From Tersicoccus sp. Bi-70 (GTDB lineage Bacteria; Actinomycetota; Actinomycetes; Actinomycetales; Micrococcaceae), in NCBI RefSeq assembly GCF_001968825.1, contig NZ_MIEU01000014.1, positions 242,653 to 306,652 on the forward strand: a DNA stretch of 64,000 nucleotides, in the 5' to 3' direction. Numbering within the stretch: position 1 is the stretch's first letter; each line of letters starts with the position of its first letter. Positions 62,728 through 64,000 of this stretch are shown in pieces. The notes beneath the pieces are model-generated. The model made no database searches. It was given only the letters and a program-made list of their open reading frames with translations, and was not told where the DNA came from. Made by a program: the position numbers and the translations under genes.

Positions 62728-63570
62728 ATGACCGACACCATTGACCTGAAGGATCTCGGCACCGTCCACCGTCTCGGCTTCGGTGCCATGCGCATCGTCG
62801 GCGACGGCGTGTGGGGCGAGCCCGCGGACCGCGAGACCGCCCGCACCGTCGTCCGCCGCGCCGTCGAGCTCGGCGTCGACTTCATCGACACGGCCGACTC
62901 GTACGGCCCGAACATCAGCGAGGAGATCATCGCCGAGGCGATCCACCCGTACCCGGCGGGCGTAAAGGTGGCCACCAAGGCCGGCTTCGTGCGCACCGGC
63001 CCGAACGTGTGGGTCGAAGTGGGCCGCCCCGAGTACCTGCGCCAGCAGGTGGAGCTGAGCCTGCGGAAGCTGCGCGTCGAGAAGCTCGACCTGCTCCAGC
63101 TGCACCGCATCGACCCGAAGGTCGAACCCGAGGAGCAGTTCCGCGTCCTCGCCGACCTGCAGCAGGAGGGAAAGATCGGCGCCCTCGGCCTCTCGCAGGT
63201 GGGCGTCGACGAGCTGAAGGCCGCCGGGAAGTTCTTCACCGTCTCCACCGTGCAGAACCGCTACAACCTCACCGACCGCAGCTCCGAGGACGTGCTCGAG
63301 TACGCGCAGGAGCAGGGCATCGGCTTCATCCCGTGGGCCCCGGTCTCGGCCGGCGACCTCGCGAAGCCGGGCGGACCGGTCGACGAGGCCGCGAAGCGCC
63401 TGGACGCCACCCCGTCGCAGGTGGCGCTGGCCTGGCTGCTGCGCCGCTCCCCCGTCATGATGCCGATCCCGGGCACCGGCTCGGTCGAGCACCTCGAGGA
63501 GAACATGCGCGCCGCCGACGTCGAGCTCGACGACGACACCTTCGCCGAACTGGACCGCGCCGGCAAGTAA
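62728..63570 (+). CDS. Aldo/keto reductase
   Basis: 280 residues, TIM barrel. Active-site residues: Asp and Tyr in [22 protein letters not shown], Lys in [13 protein letters not shown], His in [13 protein letters not shown]-terminal cofactor site [16 protein letters not shown]. Matches the NADP-dependent oxidoreductases of the YdbC/PdxI-like group (a pyridoxal reductase role is possible but unproven). Confidence 0.92.
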   Translation: MTDTIDLKDLGTVHRLGFGAMRIVGDGVWGEPADRETARTVVRRAVELGVDFIDTADSYGPNISEEIIAEAIHPYPAGVKVATKAGFVRTGPNVWVEVGRPEYLRQQVELSLRKLRVEKLDLLQLHRIDPKVEPEEQFRVLADLQQEGKIGALGLSQVGVDELKAAGKFFTVSTVQNRYNLTDRSSEDVLEYAQEQGIGFIPWAPVSAGDLAKPGGPVDEAAKRLDATPSQVALAWLLRRSPVMMPIPGTGSVEHLEENMRAADVELDDDTFAELDRAGK

Positions 63571-63582
63571 CCCCAGCCCCTC

Positions 63583-63640
63583 CGCCAGCTCGTCAATAGA
63601 TGCTCCATCGGAGCCCTCGAGGAGCCCAGATGCGACATCT
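63583..63640. repeat. Palindromic repeat element, copy C (interrupted)
   Basis: Left arm 63583-63609 matches copy B at 24 of 27 positions. The right arm begins GATGCGACATCT (63629-63640), as in copy B, but then breaks off and is replaced by sequence leading into an IS481-type element. The centre again contains a CCTCGAGG palindrome. Confidence 0.75.
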
Positions 63641-63697
63641 ATCTGTGATGTCCAGGGACGTTGTCCCGTTCTAGGGCGGTGAGTGGGGGCTGACAGA

Positions 63698-63760
63698 TGA
63701 AGGCCTCCGGATGTGAAGTGGAGCTGTCAAGGAACCACTCTCACGACCCGGAGGCCTTCA
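63698..63760 (+). promoter_or_regulatory. Hairpin sequestering the transposase ribosome binding site
   Basis: TGAAGGCCTCCGG (63698-63710) is an exact reverse complement of 63748-63760. The right arm includes the GGAGG ribosome binding site and the A of the ATG. In a transcript entering from outside the IS this 13-bp stem would block transposase translation; a transcript starting inside the loop would escape it. Confidence 0.7.
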
Positions 63761-64000
63761 TGTCCCACGCTAACGCTGTCCTGACCCCGATCACCCGGTT
63801 ACGGCTCGCCAAACTCGTCGTCGATGAGGGGTGGACGCTGGCCGCGGCGGCGAAGATGTATCTGACCACGCCCGGGACCGCGAAGAAATGGGCGAAGCGG
63901 TACCGGGCCGAGGGGCCCGCCGGGATGGCCGACCGCAGCTCCCGGCCCCACCGGTCCCCGACCCGCACCCCGTCCCATCTCGTACGCCGGATCGTCTCCC
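63760..64000 (+). CDS. IS481 family transposase (N-terminal part, cut by window edge)
   Basis: 80 visible residues beginning MSHANAVLTPITRLRLAKLV. HTH of the leucine-zipper type (EGWTLAAAAKMYLTTPGTAKKWAKRYRAEGPAGMADRSSRPHRSP), the standard N-terminus of IS481 transposases. The DDE catalytic domain lies beyond the right edge. Ribosome binding site GGAGG (63750-63754). Confidence 0.92.
   Translation, partial: MSHANAVLTPITRLRLAKLVVDEGWTLAAAAKMYLTTPGTAKKWAKRYRAEGPAGMADRSSRPHRSPTRTPSHLVRRIVS

Larger units (their letters stand above)
63644..64000 (+). mobile_element. IS481-type insertion sequence, left part
   Basis: Probable left end starts TGTGATGTCC, in keeping with the TGT ends of IS481 family elements. 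Next come a small GGGAC-GTT-GTCCC stem (63655-63667), a long hairpin over the transposase start, and the transposase gene, cut by the window edge. The right end, and hence the exact target duplication, cannot be seen. Confidence 0.75.

Noticed and set aside
1..64000. tRNA, rRNA or CRISPR array
   Set aside because: No cloverleaf with T-loop GTTCRA and matched arms was found in intergenic DNA by eye, no regularly spaced direct repeats of 25-40 bp were seen, and no rRNA-like conserved stretches. A tRNA-scan would be decisive.

Overview
This is a very GC-rich, gene-dense stretch of an actinobacterial chromosome, most likely from the order Micrococcales (Micrococcaceae-like). The reasons are the Lsr2 nucleoid protein, the conserved block clpC, lsr2, lysS, PH-domain pair, DUF3180, folK-folB-folP-folE, ftsH, hpt, tilS, DUF2342 metalloprotease and dacB with divergent ppa, the DinB-type (mycothiol-linked) proteins, and a C50 carotenoid cluster of the decaprenoxanthin/sarcinaxanthin type. 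No rRNA, tRNA or CRISPR array was recognised. The species cannot be named from sequence alone.

Layout. 1-18.2 kb: housekeeping block, mostly on the minus strand (proteostasis, lysyl-tRNA synthetase, tetrahydrofolate synthesis, FtsH, purine salvage, tRNA-Ile lysidine synthesis, peptidoglycan carboxypeptidase). 18.2-29.4 kb: ppa, a cation diffusion facilitator, a Mut7-C RNase, a HAD phosphatase, serS, a one-carbon pair (cyclodeaminase-family cyclohydrolase plus a yeast-Mtd1-like dehydrogenase), a lipid kinase, pheA and a rhodanese. 29.3-36.0 kb: complete C50 carotenoid operon crtE-crtB-crtI-crtYe-crtYf-crtEb, with divergent idi and a MarR-type regulator. 36-48 kb: amidase, POT peptide transporter, flavin monooxygenase, phosphoglucomutase, a secreted metallophosphoesterase, a RutE-like reductase next to a uracil/xanthine permease, a Fpg/Nei glycosylase, and a VOC-HxlR operon. 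48-53 kb: GDPD, HAD, PEBP-like, sugar kinase, glutamine amidotransferase and SRPBCC genes. 53-56.4 kb: an overlapping acyl-CoA dehydrogenase / PIG-L-methyltransferase / glycosyltransferase cassette of unknown product. 56.5-59 kb: OFA-type MFS transporter with a 32-residue partner and fdhD. 59-61.5 kb: YcnI-CopC copper module. 61.5-64 kb: DinB protein, aldo/keto reductase, and the start of an IS481-type insertion sequence cut by the window edge.

The signals that ordinary gene calls do not explain are: (i) a family of about 65-75 bp palindromic repeats present three times (48.1, 51.5 and 63.6 kb), the third interrupted by the insertion sequence; (ii) a recurrent TANNNT hexamer 6-8 nt before the start codons of at least ten genes, which implies widespread leaderless mRNAs; (iii) a monofunctional Mtd1-like methylene-THF dehydrogenase coupled to a FchA-type cyclohydrolase; (iv) operator-like palindromes in the promoters of clpC, crtE/idi and the VOC-HxlR operon; (v) a hairpin that would hide the transposase ribosome binding site.
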